Assembly: GCF_047272945.1 (NCBI RefSeq)
Contig: NZ_JBKOPS010000012.1
Coordinates: forward strand, 41,468-105,467
Source of the DNA: Rubrolithibacter danxiaensis
GTDB taxonomy: Bacteria; Bacteroidota; Bacteroidia; Sphingobacteriales; Sphingobacteriaceae
Length of the DNA: 64,000 nucleotides
Direction: 5' to 3'
Made by a program: the position numbers and the translations under genes. Position 1 is the stretch's first letter; each line of letters starts with the position of its first letter. Under the pieces are notes generated by a model. It was not told where the DNA came from. It was given only the letters and a program-made list of their open reading frames with translations, and searched no databases. Positions 24,355-33,450 of this stretch are shown one piece after another.

Positions 24355-26406
24355 TTATTTAAACGTTGCTTTAATTCCTGCGTAATAATTTCGTGGGGCA
24401 GAAGGGTTGTAATACCTTTTGCCAAAAGCATTCAAATCATTTCCAAGACTGTACTTAATATCAAAAATATTATCCACACCGGCAAATAATTGAAATGCTC
24501 TTCCTTTAACTATTTTATCCCAACTTCCTTTAAGCTGAAATAAATTATATTGTTTTGAGAATTCGGTATTGGCATCGTTAAGCGGAATACCGGCAGTGAA
24601 ATTATGTTGAATAAATAAAGAAAGATCAGCAGGTAAACGAATATCAAGGCTGTTTACCCAGACATGCTTTGGAACACCGGTAAGCCAGTTTCCGGAATAA
24701 TCATCGGAAGCATTCTGGTAGTTTGAAAATTTAAAATGACTGTAGGTATAACCTGAATTGAGTTGAACGCCACGAAAAATGCCGGAAGTTTTTAAGGGAA
24801 TTATCCAGGACATCAACTGAGTTTCTATCCCTGTTTGTTTTGTTCCGCCCGCATTTACAAAATACTCTGCATCGTTTGCATTAAGCCTGCGAACAATAGC
24901 ATTAGTAAGATCGTATCTAAAAATAACACCGTCAAAATAAAACCGGCTGTTACTGCTTTTGTACCGGAATCCGGTTTCGTAATTCCAGCCGCTTTCGGGC
25001 TCAAGGCTGGTATTTATATTATTATCTGAAGACCGCACTTCCGCAATAGTGGGTGGAGAATATCCCCTGCTTGCAGATGCACGCCAGGAAAAATTAGTAT
25101 TTATCGGGTAGGATAATCCAATCCTTGGCATTAGCTGTGCTTTAAATTTATTTTCTTCTAATGGTTCATTTAACATTAATGATCGGTACTTATAACCATA
25201 ATAGTTTACACTTGCAGCTACTTCCAGTACCATTTTGTGTATTGTAGCAGAAAAATGATTAAAAAAGAAATACTGATCTGCTTTAAGCTGATCAGATGAC
25301 TGTGTATTTCCTTTACGCCCCTGCAAATTATCATAATTTGTAATATCCGAAGCAGTGCGGCCTCCTTCTAATCCTATTTGCCATTGCAAATTTACATTCG
25401 ACTGGTTTCTATTTTTAAGTTCAAAGTAAGTACGCAGGCCAAGTGTGCTTTCATTTCGTACCTCGTAATTGGTTATAAAAGGGTTCGAAAAATCAGTATT
25501 CGAACCATACAAGGCAATTACATGTCGAAAGGTTGGACTAAAGCGAAATTCATTTACTATACCTGCCAGGGATGTTCTGTTAAAAATACTCGCTTTCTGT
25601 TCAATTGCTCCGGGTGTATTTCCTGCACGGGGACGTGCCAGACGAGGATTTTGCTCCATCTGGGATGCGGTTAAACCTCCCGGAGTTTGATAATTCAAAT
25701 CAGAAAATAAAAGCAGGGCACGTAATTCTCCTTTATCAGCATATTGCCATCGCTGGTACGCTTGCACAAAATTCCGTTTTAATGCTGAATTTTCCCTATA
25801 CCCGTTTGATTGCTGCGAGGCCTGGTTAATATCGAGGCTGTAATTTTTCCATGCTTTATGAAATAAAGTTTTTTCATAATTATATCCATAAGAACCCGCC
25901 TGTAGAGTTGCTGAAACAAGAGTGCTATCTATCTTCCTGTCACTGGTACTTATTAAAATTACCCCTCCGGAATTTGCACCAAATACACTTGCCTCCGGCC
26001 CTTTAAGAATTTCCATCCGGCTCACACTTCCTGCGTCCAGCGCATTCAAATAGGTGTTTCCGCCAGCATCTGTAAGGGGAATTTCATCTATATACATTTT
26101 CACATTCCGTATCCCGAAAGGTGAACGAAGTAAGCTTCCTCGGATAGACAAACGGTAACTTCCCGGCGACCGTTCTTCCATCCGCACCCCCGGAACCGTA
26201 TTTACAGCTGACACAAGCGACGATTCTGGCTGGTTTTGCAGTTGCCCGCTATTTATTATGCTGACAGAGGCCGGCAATTGCAAAACAGGTTGCTGAGAAA
26301 AATAAGCCTGTACAACAATTTCCTGTAAAGTATCGGCTTTTCTCTGTGCTATTACTGTATTTGCTATCAGGATCAGTATTAAAAAACAACTTACTTTTTT
26401 ACTCAT
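24355..26406 (-). CDS. TonB-dependent outer-membrane receptor
   Basis: 683 residues: signal peptide (LILILIANTVIAQ), TonB box-like region (DTLQEIVVQAYF), plug domain (30-160) with the SIRGSLLRSPFGIRNVKMYIDEIP pattern and the ILKGPEASVFGANSGGVI core, then a 22-strand-type barrel ending in an aromatic residue (GIKATFK). There is no carboxypeptidase-like prefix, so it is a classical siderophore/cobalamin-type receptor rather than SusC. First gene of a five-gene operon with antiporter, GT39, GT2 and flippase-like genes. The ligand cannot be told. Confidence 0.88.
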   Translation of the reverse strand: MSKKVSCFLILILIANTVIAQRKADTLQEIVVQAYFSQQPVLQLPASVSIINSGQLQNQPESSLVSAVNTVPGVRMEERSPGSYRLSIRGSLLRSPFGIRNVKMYIDEIPLTDAGGNTYLNALDAGSVSRMEILKGPEASVFGANSGGVILISTSDRKIDSTLVSATLQAGSYGYNYEKTLFHKAWKNYSLDINQASQQSNGYRENSALKRNFVQAYQRWQYADKGELRALLLFSDLNYQTPGGLTASQMEQNPRLARPRAGNTPGAIEQKASIFNRTSLAGIVNEFRFSPTFRHVIALYGSNTDFSNPFITNYEVRNESTLGLRTYFELKNRNQSNVNLQWQIGLEGGRTASDITNYDNLQGRKGNTQSSDQLKADQYFFFNHFSATIHKMVLEVAASVNYYGYKYRSLMLNEPLEENKFKAQLMPRIGLSYPINTNFSWRASASRGYSPPTIAEVRSSDNNINTSLEPESGWNYETGFRYKSSNSRFYFDGVIFRYDLTNAIVRRLNANDAEYFVNAGGTKQTGIETQLMSWIIPLKTSGIFRGVQLNSGYTYSHFKFSNYQNASDDYSGNWLTGVPKHVWVNSLDIRLPADLSLFIQHNFTAGIPLNDANTEFSKQYNLFQLKGSWDKIVKGRAFQLFAGVDNIFDIKYSLGNDLNAFGKRYYNPSAPRNYYAGIKATFK

Positions 26407-26533
26407 GTACTATTTTTAATGGAATACAATGAATTTGCCAGAATTAACAAAAAAGAACAGTATTCCCATTCATTTTAAAAAAAACAAACTCTGAGAGAGC
26501 TCAAGCGTTGCTAAGATATAAACCTTTAACAGT

Positions 26534-27274
26534 ATGGCAATAACATTTCGACAACTCAGAGAAGAAAACCGACACAACCTTCCGCAAAATAGTACCGATT
26601 CTATTAATGTCAATTTACCGGAACGTATGGTTTCTGTTTTTGGAGGCACCCTGTTAGGACTTAACGCCATTAAAAATATGTTCGGCAGCCCACTGTTTGC
26701 ATTGACTGAGGCAACAGTAGCGGGACTTCTTTTATACAGGGGAGTTACCGGCAATTGTCCGGTTTACCGGCGTTTAGGAAGAGATACTAATAAAGTGGAA
26801 GCGGTAAACATACGCCAAACAATTGTTGTAAATAAACCTCGTAATGAAGTTTACCAGTTCTGGAGGAAGTTAGAGAACCTTCCTGTGTTCATGAATCATT
26901 TAGAAGATGTTTATCAGACTGATTCCAAACATTCTCACTGGGTAGCACGAATACCGGGAAACATGGGAAAAATCAGCTGGAATGCAGAAATTGTTAAAGA
27001 AAAGGAAGACAATTTTATAGGATGGCGCTCCGTAAAAGGATCGGCGATAAACAATGCCGGAAAAGTAGAATTTACTGATTCACCTTCCGGCGGAACAGAA
27101 ATTCAGGCGGTGATAAGTTACCATGCACCTGCCGGCGGTTTCGGCACAAGTGTAGCAAAGCTTATCAATCCTGTTTTTGAAAAAATAATTAGAGAAGATA
27201 TCCTTAATTTCAAACATTATATTGAAGTAGGAGAAATTCCGGTTACGGCGCAATTCATGAACAGAATGGACTAA
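26534..27274 (+). CDS. SRPBCC family protein with DUF2892 transmembrane segment
   Basis: 246 residues. The N-terminal part is DUF2892-like (NLPERMVSVFGGTLLGLNAIKN and a hydrophobic segment ending GNCPVYRRLG), probably membrane-anchoring. The C-terminal SRPBCC/cyclase-dehydrase fold (RQTIVVNKPRNEVYQFWRKLENLPVFM) is a lipid or ligand-binding cup. This fusion is common in Bacteroidota and Proteobacteria and often stress-related. Function not defined; single gene. Confidence 0.85.
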   Translation: MAITFRQLREENRHNLPQNSTDSINVNLPERMVSVFGGTLLGLNAIKNMFGSPLFALTEATVAGLLLYRGVTGNCPVYRRLGRDTNKVEAVNIRQTIVVNKPRNEVYQFWRKLENLPVFMNHLEDVYQTDSKHSHWVARIPGNMGKISWNAEIVKEKEDNFIGWRSVKGSAINNAGKVEFTDSPSGGTEIQAVISYHAPAGGFGTSVAKLINPVFEKIIREDILNFKHYIEVGEIPVTAQFMNRMD

Positions 27275-27338
27275 AACAAATTCTTCCAATATTTTGCCGC
27301 CTCAAAAGGAGTTTTTAATTGATCTTGTTATATATAAT

Positions 27339-27362
27339 AAATAGCCGCTTTCACGGCTATTT
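27339..27362. terminator. Bidirectional terminator
   Basis: AAATAGCCG (27339-27347) pairs with CGGCTATTT (27354-27362) around CTTTCA. It lies between the converging SRPBCC and DJ-1/PfpI genes and has A/T-rich flanks on both sides. Confidence 0.75.
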
Positions 27363-27380
27363 ATGGTTAAGGTACTTTTA

Positions 27381-27941
27381 TCAGGAATGCTGGCCTGCAT
27401 GAACACCTTCAGCAAATTCTTCACACATTTTTCTGTTGAAAGCGGGAAGATCGCCGGGATTTCTGCTGGTAACAAGCCCCTGGTCTACCACCACTTCCTG
27501 ATCTACCCAATTTGCTCCTGCATTTATCAGGTCGGGTTTAATGGAAGGATAAGATGTCATTTTACGTCCTTCCACCACCCCTGCTGTTATTAAACTTTGA
27601 GGGCCGTGGCAGATAGCTGCAACAGGTTTTCCGGCATCAAAAAAAGACTTTATAAAATTAATAGCATCGGTATTTAACCGAAGCTGATCGGGATTAATTA
27701 CGCCGCCGGGCAAAACCAACGCATCGTATTCCTCGGCTTTGGCTTCAGATACCTGCTTATCCACCGGAAGTTCAATAGACCATTGATGATCTTTCATTGC
27801 CTTCACTTTTTCTTTCTGAGGCGATACAATATGAACGGTGGCTCCTGCCTCTTCCAGCGCTTGTTTAGGGCTTGTTAACTCTACTTCTTCAAAGCCACTT
27901 TCAGTTAAAACAGCAATGTTACAATTACTAAGATTAGCCAT
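27381..27941 (-). CDS. DJ-1/PfpI family (type 1 glutamine amidotransferase-like) protein
   Basis: 186 residues. The nucleophile elbow AAICHGPQSLI (Cys111-His112) and the N-terminal Glu in ESGFEEVEL are those of the YhbO/PfpI group (protein deglycase/stress chaperone or protease debated). Cytosolic. It shares the downstream terminator with the SRPBCC gene. Annotated often as general stress protein 18-type; I cannot tell its substrate. Confidence 0.9.
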   Translation of the reverse strand: MANLSNCNIAVLTESGFEEVELTSPKQALEEAGATVHIVSPQKEKVKAMKDHQWSIELPVDKQVSEAKAEEYDALVLPGGVINPDQLRLNTDAINFIKSFFDAGKPVAAICHGPQSLITAGVVEGRKMTSYPSIKPDLINAGANWVDQEVVVDQGLVTSRNPGDLPAFNRKMCEEFAEGVHAGQHS

Positions 27942-28054
27942 AATACATAAAATTTAAAGGTAAATACTTAATAGAGGTGTATTATAAACTACATCAGCTC
28001 AAATTATTTGTTTAGTTTTTTTAAAGCTTCTTGCGCTGATCTTGCTCAAAATAA

Positions 28055-28062
28055 TATCTTTG
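28055..28062 (+). promoter_or_regulatory. -7 element of purN
   Basis: TATCTTTG matches TAnnTTTG exactly, 18 bases before the ATG at 28080. A TTG at 28031-28033 lies 21 bases upstream and could serve as a partial -33 element. Confidence 0.55.
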
Positions 28063-28079
28063 AAGAGAAACATAAGTAT

Positions 28080-28667
28080 ATGGTATTAAAAAAGCGCATT
28101 GCAATTTTCGCATCAGGTTCCGGATCGAACGCTCAAAAAATCATGGAACATTTTAAAAATAACAACGATGCTGAAGTAGCCATTGTATTAACAAATAATC
28201 CCGAAGCTTATGTACTTCAACGTGCCGATAACTTTGAGATTCCTTCACACGTTTTCGATAAGTTTGAATTTTACAAAACCGATAACGTTATTAATCTTTT
28301 AAAAGGTCTGCAAATAGATATCATAGTATTAGCCGGTTTTTTATGGCTTGTGCCCGAAAGTCTTTTAAAGGCTTTTCCTAATAAAATAATCAACATTCAT
28401 CCCGCTCTTTTACCTAAATACGGAGGTAAAGGCATGTATGGCGACAACGTTCATAAAGCGATTTTAGAGAATAAGGAAGAAGAATCAGGGATAACCATTC
28501 ATTTTGTGAATGAACATTTTGACGAAGGAGAGATAATTCACCAATCGCGATTTAGAATAGAAAAAGACGACGACCTCGAAATGATAAAATTTAAAGGCCA
28601 GCAGCTTGAGCACCATCATTTCCCAAGGGTGATTGAGCAGCTTTTAAAGAAAATGAAAAGCCTGTAA
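28080..28667 (+). CDS. purN: Phosphoribosylglycinamide formyltransferase
   Basis: 195 residues from ATG 28080. It shows RIAIFASGSGSNAQKI, the catalytic Asn-His-Asp set (INIHPALLPKYGGKGMYG, with Asn and His, and DEGEIIHQ with Asp), and formyl-binding GFLWLVP. It transfers a formyl group from 10-formyl-THF to GAR in purine synthesis. purH, which acts later in the same pathway, is 2 kb downstream. A frame beginning at 28008 overlaps the -7 box and was trimmed. Confidence 0.95.
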   Translation: MVLKKRIAIFASGSGSNAQKIMEHFKNNNDAEVAIVLTNNPEAYVLQRADNFEIPSHVFDKFEFYKTDNVINLLKGLQIDIIVLAGFLWLVPESLLKAFPNKIINIHPALLPKYGGKGMYGDNVHKAILENKEEESGITIHFVNEHFDEGEIIHQSRFRIEKDDDLEMIKFKGQQLEHHHFPRVIEQLLKKMKSL

Positions 28668-28769
28668 ACTGCTTTTATCAAATTATTATCCTGGCATCCA
28701 ACAACATTGTTAATGTATTGTTATTGATAAATTCTTTCTTCAGAATAAACCAATATAATACCTGTTGCC

Positions 28770-29918
28770 ATGAATGTGAACAAGGCCAGAGTGAAGAGCA
28801 TGCGCTTTTCGGAGGATTTTATTTATCACCTCAGCTGTTCGTTAGGCAGGATAACCCATTTGATAAAGCTTTTAAAAGGCCAAAAGCAATACATACAAGC
28901 CAAAAGTTATTTTCCTGAACATCCATTAAAAAGCAAAAAACAGATCTTTTTTGAGCAACTAAGGCATGTTTTAAAATACGGAGAGATAAACAACTTATAT
29001 TTTATAAGCGGTTTTGACAGGAAAGGTAATCCGTATGCAAAAGATACAATTTCACATAGTAAGTTAAAATATATTCGGGATAAGCAGAATTTTGTTCCCA
29101 ATTCGTGTGCCAGTCCGTATAATTTCATTTGCATCTTACGTGATAAATTTACTTTTGGCGCTTTTTGTAAAGGAATTGGCATCGAAACTCCGGATAATAT
29201 TGCTTTAACAGATGGAATACACATTCAGTTAGTTGAGGATAAGATTACGCTTCCTATAGAAAAAATCAGTGAATTAATTATCGATGCTTTTTGTAAAGCA
29301 ATTTCGGGCGAACAGGGAACAGGTACTTTTGCCTTAGAAATAAAAGACGCTAAAATTTACAAAAACGGCAGCGCAATTTCTTTAGGAGAATTAAAAGACT
29401 TATTAACAGGCAATAAATGGATTATACAGAAAAGGCTGGAGGATCAGCACGAAGCTCTAGGTTGTTTCCACGAACAATCCGTTAATACTATCCGGTTAAT
29501 AACTGTTCACTCCGGCTCTTCAACGGAAGTTATCGGGGCTGCACTAAGAATGGGAACGGGTGGAAGCAGAGTAGATAACTGGAATGCCGGGGGTATATTC
29601 GTACAAATAGAAACAGAAACGGGAAAATTAAAAAAACATGCCTTTTTCAAACCCAAATATGGAACAAAAGTTGAGAAACATCCCGATTCAGATATTGTAT
29701 TTGAAGGATATAAATTGCCTTTTTTTAAAGAAGCGGTTGATAAAGCAATGTACTTTCACAGCTTGTTATCTGGCATCTACTCCATTGGTTGGGATATTGC
29801 GATTACAGCAAAAGGTCCTGTCTTTATAGAAGGGAATGATAACTGGGATGTCAGCTTTCTTGAGGTTATCAGCAACGGCACAAAAAAGTGTATTGAAGTG
29901 CTTGAAAAAAAATCTTAA
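28770..29918 (+). CDS. Sugar-transfer-associated ATP-grasp protein
   Basis: 382 residues. N-terminal helical part (1-90), then an ATP-grasp domain with FTFGAFCKGIGIETPDNIA, basic ATP-binding KWIIQKRL, the acidic metal-binding end in GWDIAITAKGPVFIEGNDNWD. It resembles the ATPgrasp_ST group that in other bacteria is encoded with polysaccharide loci and ligates amino acids or similar to sugars, though no activity is proven. Here it lies alone between purN and an OMP, with no glycan genes adjacent. Confidence 0.78.
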   Translation: MNVNKARVKSMRFSEDFIYHLSCSLGRITHLIKLLKGQKQYIQAKSYFPEHPLKSKKQIFFEQLRHVLKYGEINNLYFISGFDRKGNPYAKDTISHSKLKYIRDKQNFVPNSCASPYNFICILRDKFTFGAFCKGIGIETPDNIALTDGIHIQLVEDKITLPIEKISELIIDAFCKAISGEQGTGTFALEIKDAKIYKNGSAISLGELKDLLTGNKWIIQKRLEDQHEALGCFHEQSVNTIRLITVHSGSSTEVIGAALRMGTGGSRVDNWNAGGIFVQIETETGKLKKHAFFKPKYGTKVEKHPDSDIVFEGYKLPFFKEAVDKAMYFHSLLSGIYSIGWDIAITAKGPVFIEGNDNWDVSFLEVISNGTKKCIEVLEKKS

Positions 29919-29953
29919 TAGCATCAGCATCTTTAACAAAATCTTGTGTATAG

Positions 29954-30484
29954 TTAAAAACCTAATCCCAAAGAAAGTCCTGTTCTTAATCCAAATCCGT
30001 TTATTCCTCCGCTGATGTCTATATCCTCATCTCCTGATTCAGCTTTATATTTTCCGGAATTAAAACTCGGGCCAAAGAAAAGATCAAGTGTAAAATTGCT
30101 TTTAAAAACCCACTGACGGCCAATAAGGGCACCTCCTCCAAATGAAGAATAGGATCCTTTATTATCATTCTCCTTTAATTTATAATTTTGATAGCGAAGA
30201 AAAGGAGCAAGATAAACACCACTTAAAGCGTTCGCTTTCGGGAAATATCTGTATTCCGGCGTAAGTGCCAGTCCTGTAAACTTTGTATCATCCAGTTTCA
30301 AACCTGTATAAGCTACACCTAATTGTAACGAGCCGTTGTCAGCAACCTTTCGCTCATAAAATACAGATCCGACACGCAGCAAAGCGCTTAAGGGATTTAT
30401 CTTAAATGTATTATTAACTTCCTGTGCGACTAGAGAACTACCTGCAAAAAAGACAAGCAAAGTGATAAGTAAAGGCTTTTTCAT
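29954..30484 (-). CDS. Small outer-membrane beta-barrel protein
   Basis: 176 residues: signal peptide (LLITLLVFFAGSSLVAQ), then amphipathic beta strands of about 10 residues separated by polar turns (LQLGVAYTGLKL, LTPEYRYFP, YLAPFLRYQNYKL), ending in GLSLGLGF with a C-terminal Phe. This is an OmpA/OprF-like eight-stranded barrel or DUF3575-like protein. Convergent with the ATP-grasp gene (35 bases). No known ligand. Confidence 0.75.
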   Translation of the reverse strand: MKKPLLITLLVFFAGSSLVAQEVNNTFKINPLSALLRVGSVFYERKVADNGSLQLGVAYTGLKLDDTKFTGLALTPEYRYFPKANALSGVYLAPFLRYQNYKLKENDNKGSYSSFGGGALIGRQWVFKSNFTLDLFFGPSFNSGKYKAESGDEDIDISGGINGFGLRTGLSLGLGF

Positions 30485-30664
30485 AATAACTTTTTCAACA
30501 GATACGAAAAAATCGATCGTTCTGTAACAGGTTTTTTAAGCAAACTGTATAAAAATTTATCAGCCTCAATTGTCTGATGTAAAAAGCAACTCTGCAAATT
30601 CAAAAATCAGGAATAAAAACATTAAAATACTACGCTGATACGCTTAGTAATCATTCAAAAAAAC

Positions 30665-30672
30665 TATCTTTG
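30665..30672 (+). promoter_or_regulatory. -7 element of purH
   Basis: TATCTTTG, identical to the box of purN, 21 bases before the purH ATG. No exact TTTG at the -33 position. The shared box is too general to argue a common regulator. Confidence 0.5.
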
Positions 30673-30693
30673 CCGCTTCAATTTACCCTATAA

Positions 30694-32220
30694 ATGAGTC
30701 ATCCTGTTAAAATTAAAAACGCCTTAATTTCAGTCTATTACAAAGACAATTTAGAACCATTGATACACCAGTTAAATAAAAACGGTGTTACTATTTATTC
30801 AACCGGTGGAACGGAAAAATTTATCCGGGAGCTGGGAGTTGACGTAGTTGCGGTAGAAGACCTGACAGGTTATCCTTCTATTCTGGGAGGACGGGTAAAA
30901 ACATTGCATCCAAAGGTTTTTGGAGGTATCTTATCAAGAAGAAACCTGAATGAAGATAAAGCACAGATAGAACAATATGAAATCCCCGAAATCGATCTTG
31001 TAATTGTTGACCTTTATCCTTTTGAGGAAACTGTTAGTTCGGGTGCATCAGAAGAAGATATTATTGAAAAAATTGATATCGGTGGAATTTCACTGATCCG
31101 GGCTGCTGCCAAAAATTTCAATGATGTTGTCATTATTGCTTCAAAAAATGACTATACTACCCTTCAAAACATTCTCGAAGAGAATAACGGCGAAACCACA
31201 TTAGAACAACGCCGCGAATTCGCAAAAAAAGCGTTCAATACCTCATCTCACTACGATACCGCAATTTTCAATTATTTTAATAACGATGAGTCGTTACAGG
31301 TATTTAAACAAAGTGAACAACAGGTAAAAACGCTGCGTTATGGAGAAAACCCACATCAGAAAGGCTTTTTCTATGGCGATTTAGACCGTATGTTCACAAA
31401 ACTTAACGGAAAAGAACTTTCGTATAATAACCTGGTAGATGTGGATGCCGCGGTTGCATTAATTGATGAATTTACTGAACCAACTTTTGTAATACTGAAA
31501 CACACCAATGCCTGCGGCGTAGCTACCCGCTCCAATCTTCTTGAAGCCTGGAAAGATGCTTTAGCCTGCGATCCGGTTTCAGCTTTCGGAGGTGTTATAA
31601 TTTGTAACGGAGAAGTTGACGGGGAAACAGCAAAAGAAATTAATAAACTATTTTTTGAAGTACTCATTGCGCCATCTTTTTCAGAAGAGGCAACTAAGAT
31701 TCTTACCGAAAAGAAAAATCGTATCCTTTTAATCCGAAACAACGTAGAACTGCCAAAAAAACAGTTCAAAACACTCCTTAACGGAGTAATTGAACAAGAT
31801 AAGGATCTAACTATTGAAGGCGAAGATTTGATGAATCCGGTTACCAACCGCAAACCGACAGCCGAAGAATTGAAAGATTTATTTTTTGCCAATAAAATTG
31901 TAAAACATACTAAATCAAATACAATTGTACTGGCAAAAGGCGGACAGCTTTTAGCAAGCGGCGTAGGACAAACATCGCGGGTGGATGCGCTGAAACAAGC
32001 CCTTGAAAAAGCAAAATCTTTCGGTTTTGATGTACGCGGATCGGTAATGGCTTCGGATGCATTTTTCCCTTTTCCAGATTGTGTAGAAATTGCCGCAGAT
32101 GCAGGAATTTCTGTAGTATTGCAACCCGGCGGATCAATTAAAGATCAGTTATCTGTAGATATGGCAAATGAAAAAAATATTAGCATGGTAATGACCGGTG
32201 TACGTCATTTCAAACATTAA
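30694..32220 (+). CDS. purH: Bifunctional AICAR transformylase/IMP cyclohydrolase
   Basis: 508 residues. N-terminal IMP cyclohydrolase (KNALISVYYKDNLEPL, IYSTGGTEKFIRE, DLTGYPSILGGRVKTLHPKVFGGILSRR). C-terminal transformylase (LRYGENPHQKG, LKHTNACGVA, DPVSAFGG, DAFFPFPDCVEIAADAGI, ending GVRHFKH). It catalyses the last two steps of de novo IMP synthesis. Full length and intact. Confidence 0.96.
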   Translation: MSHPVKIKNALISVYYKDNLEPLIHQLNKNGVTIYSTGGTEKFIRELGVDVVAVEDLTGYPSILGGRVKTLHPKVFGGILSRRNLNEDKAQIEQYEIPEIDLVIVDLYPFEETVSSGASEEDIIEKIDIGGISLIRAAAKNFNDVVIIASKNDYTTLQNILEENNGETTLEQRREFAKKAFNTSSHYDTAIFNYFNNDESLQVFKQSEQQVKTLRYGENPHQKGFFYGDLDRMFTKLNGKELSYNNLVDVDAAVALIDEFTEPTFVILKHTNACGVATRSNLLEAWKDALACDPVSAFGGVIICNGEVDGETAKEINKLFFEVLIAPSFSEEATKILTEKKNRILLIRNNVELPKKQFKTLLNGVIEQDKDLTIEGEDLMNPVTNRKPTAEELKDLFFANKIVKHTKSNTIVLAKGGQLLASGVGQTSRVDALKQALEKAKSFGFDVRGSVMASDAFFPFPDCVEIAADAGISVVLQPGGSIKDQLSVDMANEKNISMVMTGVRHFKH

Positions 32221-32304
32221 TAATTAAATCTCATACAATATTTTCTATATTTTAGAATTAATAGAAAGAGATCAAAATAATATTAAATTTTTAACATCGC
32301 TTTA

Positions 32305-33327
32305 ATGGGCTTATTTAACTGGTTTACACAGGAAATCGCAATAGATTTAGGCACTGCAAACACGCTTATCATTCACAATGACAAGGTAGTGGTTGACGAG
32401 CCTTCAATTGTAGCTTTTGACCGCACTACAAACAAAGTAATTGCTATTGGCAGGCAGGCTATGCAAATGGAGGGAAAAACTCACGAGAATATTCGTACAG
32501 TTCGCCCTTTAAAAGATGGTGTAATTGCAGATTTTAATGCGGCTGAACATATGATTCGCGGGATGATTAAAATGATCAATAACGGAAAGGGATGGTTCTT
32601 CCCTTCTTTACGTATGGTTATTTGTATTCCATCGGGTATTACAGAAGTTGAAAAACGTGCTGTGCGTGACTCTGCCGAAATTGCCGGAGCAAAAGAGGTT
32701 TACCTGATACACGAACCAATGGCCGCAGCGGTAGGTATTGGAATTGATGTAGAAGAACCAATGGGAAATATGATTATTGATATTGGTGGTGGAACTACAG
32801 AAATTGCCGTTATTGCGCTTTCAGGTATTGTTTGCGATCAGTCAATTCGTGTTGCTGGAGATAATTTCGATAGTGATATTGTTCAGTACATCCGTCGCCA
32901 GCATAATATTATGATTGGGGAACGTACTGCGGAAAAAATTAAAATAGAAGTGGGAGCAGCCCTTCCTGAGTTATCCGATCCGCCGGCAGATTTTGCTGTA
33001 CAGGGACGTGACCTGATGACAGGTGTACCTAAACAAATTACTGTATCCTATACCGAAATAGCTCATTGCCTTGATAAATCGATCTCGAAAATAGAAGAAG
33101 CCATCTTGAAAGCATTAGAGATAACTCCGCCTGAACTATCTGCTGATATTTACCAAACTGGTATTTATCTTACTGGTGGCGGCGCACTTTTAAGAGGCCT
33201 TGATAAGCGGGTTGCGTCAAAAACCAAACTTCCTGTGCATGTAGCCGAGGATCCGTTACGTGCTGTTGTACGCGGTACCGGAATAGCTTTGAAAAATATC
33301 GGAAACTTTAAATTCTTAATGCAATAA
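32305..33327 (+). CDS. mreB: Rod shape-determining actin-like protein MreB
   Basis: 340 residues with the actin-fold phosphate loops (IAIDLGTANTLI, IIDIGGGTTEIAV), the VRPLKDGVIADF motif and the nucleotide-binding end YLTGGGALLRGL. MreB filaments direct lateral wall synthesis. First gene of the mreBCD-mrdAB cluster that continues to 38000. A repeat-rich 123-base gap precedes mreC. Confidence 0.96.
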   Translation: MGLFNWFTQEIAIDLGTANTLIIHNDKVVVDEPSIVAFDRTTNKVIAIGRQAMQMEGKTHENIRTVRPLKDGVIADFNAAEHMIRGMIKMINNGKGWFFPSLRMVICIPSGITEVEKRAVRDSAEIAGAKEVYLIHEPMAAAVGIGIDVEEPMGNMIIDIGGGTTEIAVIALSGIVCDQSIRVAGDNFDSDIVQYIRRQHNIMIGERTAEKIKIEVGAALPELSDPPADFAVQGRDLMTGVPKQITVSYTEIAHCLDKSISKIEEAILKALEITPPELSADIYQTGIYLTGGGALLRGLDKRVASKTKLPVHVAEDPLRAVVRGTGIALKNIGNFKFLMQ

Positions 33328-33436
33328 TTTAAGTTGTAAGTGATGGGTTTTAAGTTGTGTGTTTTTTAAACAATACCCCCAGTGACTAAAATTTAAAACT
33401 AAAAGCAACACGACTTAGAACTTACAACTTAAAACC
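33328..33436. repeat. Inverted/tandem AAGTTGTAA repeat between mreB and mreC
   Basis: TTTAAGTTGTAAGT (33328-33341) is repeated in inverted form at 33420-33433. A second copy GGTTTTAAGTTGT (33346-33358) pairs with 33424-33436. A related ACAACTA unit follows at 33438. It can fold in two alternative ways, and resembles short noncoding repeats scattered in some Bacteroidota genomes. It could be an RNA-processing or mRNA-stability site between mreB and mreC. Confidence 0.6.
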
Positions 33437-33450
33437 TACAACTAAAAGCA

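Noticed and set aside
33328..33450. Possible CRISPR-like array from short repeats
   Set aside because: Units are only about 13 bases, in both orientations and with no regular spacers; no cas genes in the window.
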